A stretch of 64,000 nt of DNA from Rhea pennata. Its lineage: Eukaryota > Chordata > Aves > Rheiformes > Rheidae. The position numbers and the translations under genes are program-made. The DNA lies in contig NW_026907698.1 in assembly GCF_028389875.1 (NCBI RefSeq), forward strand, positions 434,001 to 498,000, read 5' to 3'. The notes beneath the pieces were generated by a model. That model searched no databases, was not told where the DNA came from, and worked only from the letters and a program-made list of their open reading frames with translations. How positions within the stretch are numbered: position 1 is the first letter of the stretch; each line of letters begins with the position of its first letter. Below are positions 63,672-64,000 of this stretch, piece after piece.

Positions 63672-64000
63672 CTAAAAAGCAGGTTGATCAAGAGCGTGCA
63701 GATTATGGCGAGGGCTGTTGCCCACTCTCCCGCGTTTGCCTACACCCTCAGACCTCTTTCTCCCCCCTTCTCCCAAGAGGAAGCAAAGGAGCATTGAGAT
63801 TTGTCCGAGGTGGCATACATGGCCCATAAAGGACACGCATGGACATCCCTGTAAGCCCAGGACTCAGCCAATATTCAAGGCACGGGTGGGAAGCACCGGG
63901 GGATGAGCAGCCACTGGCCAGTCAGGGGCAGTTTTCACCTTGGATAACTCAAAAAATTATGAGTCAGCCACTAATTGCCTTGCTGGAAGCTTTGCAAACA
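63672..64000 (-). other. RNF213-family intron at the window edge
   Basis: No exon with acceptor, donor and matching phase was found between the giant exon's acceptor and the window end. The next upstream exon lies outside. Confidence 0.7.

Overview
The window looks like bird genomic DNA, from a compact, GC-rich, repeat-laden segment. The signs are CR1 LINE copies, an olfactory receptor of the bird-expanded family-14 type, short introns and many GC-rich minisatellites. The species cannot be named from sequence alone.

Right third (about 41.9-64 kb, minus strand): the 3' part of one very large gene of the RNF213 (mysterin) family, an AAA+ ATPase and E3 ubiquitin ligase. I resolved 39 consecutive coding exons whose phases all fit, from a 3,567-bp exon holding two AAA+ units (60105-63671) to the stop codon at 42283-42285. 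They encode 2,980 residues with no internal stop or frameshift. The 5' part of the gene lies beyond position 64000. Notable points are a serine where the RZ zinc finger normally has histidine, and several intronic minisatellites, one of which has copied a 5' splice site.

Directly downstream, same strand (37.5-41.3 kb): a lipoxygenase (ALOX family) pseudogene not visible as a single ORF. Eight exons are recognisable in order. They carry frameshifts, an in-frame stop and lost splice sites, and the 3' catalytic half is missing. One of its introns holds a solo LTR with a clean 5-bp target duplication, inserted into a minisatellite.

Middle (13-37.5 kb): an LTR abutting a nearly full-length, decayed CR1 element (13.4-17.5 kb), a frameshifted OR14-like olfactory receptor (21.6-22.6 kb), and a large inverted duplication with arms about 25.98-29.1 and 33.2-36.35 kb. 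Old CR1 fragments lie at its outer edges.

Left (0-12.25 kb): a second, separate inverted duplication (arms about 0.1-3.4 and 8.2-12.25 kb). Each arm has a CpG-rich promoter-like core with CCAAT boxes, an RFX-type X-box and a YY1-type site. A third copy of the non-core part of this unit lies inside the spacer of the other inverted duplication (29.1-31.2 kb). A separate CpG island occupies 4.3-5.05 kb.

Overall, one intact gene, the RNF213-family ligase, is supported. The rest is decayed genes, retroelements and segmental duplications, as expected of a fast-rearranging gene-poor edge next to an active immune-type gene. No prokaryotic features, CRISPR arrays, tRNA or rRNA genes were seen.
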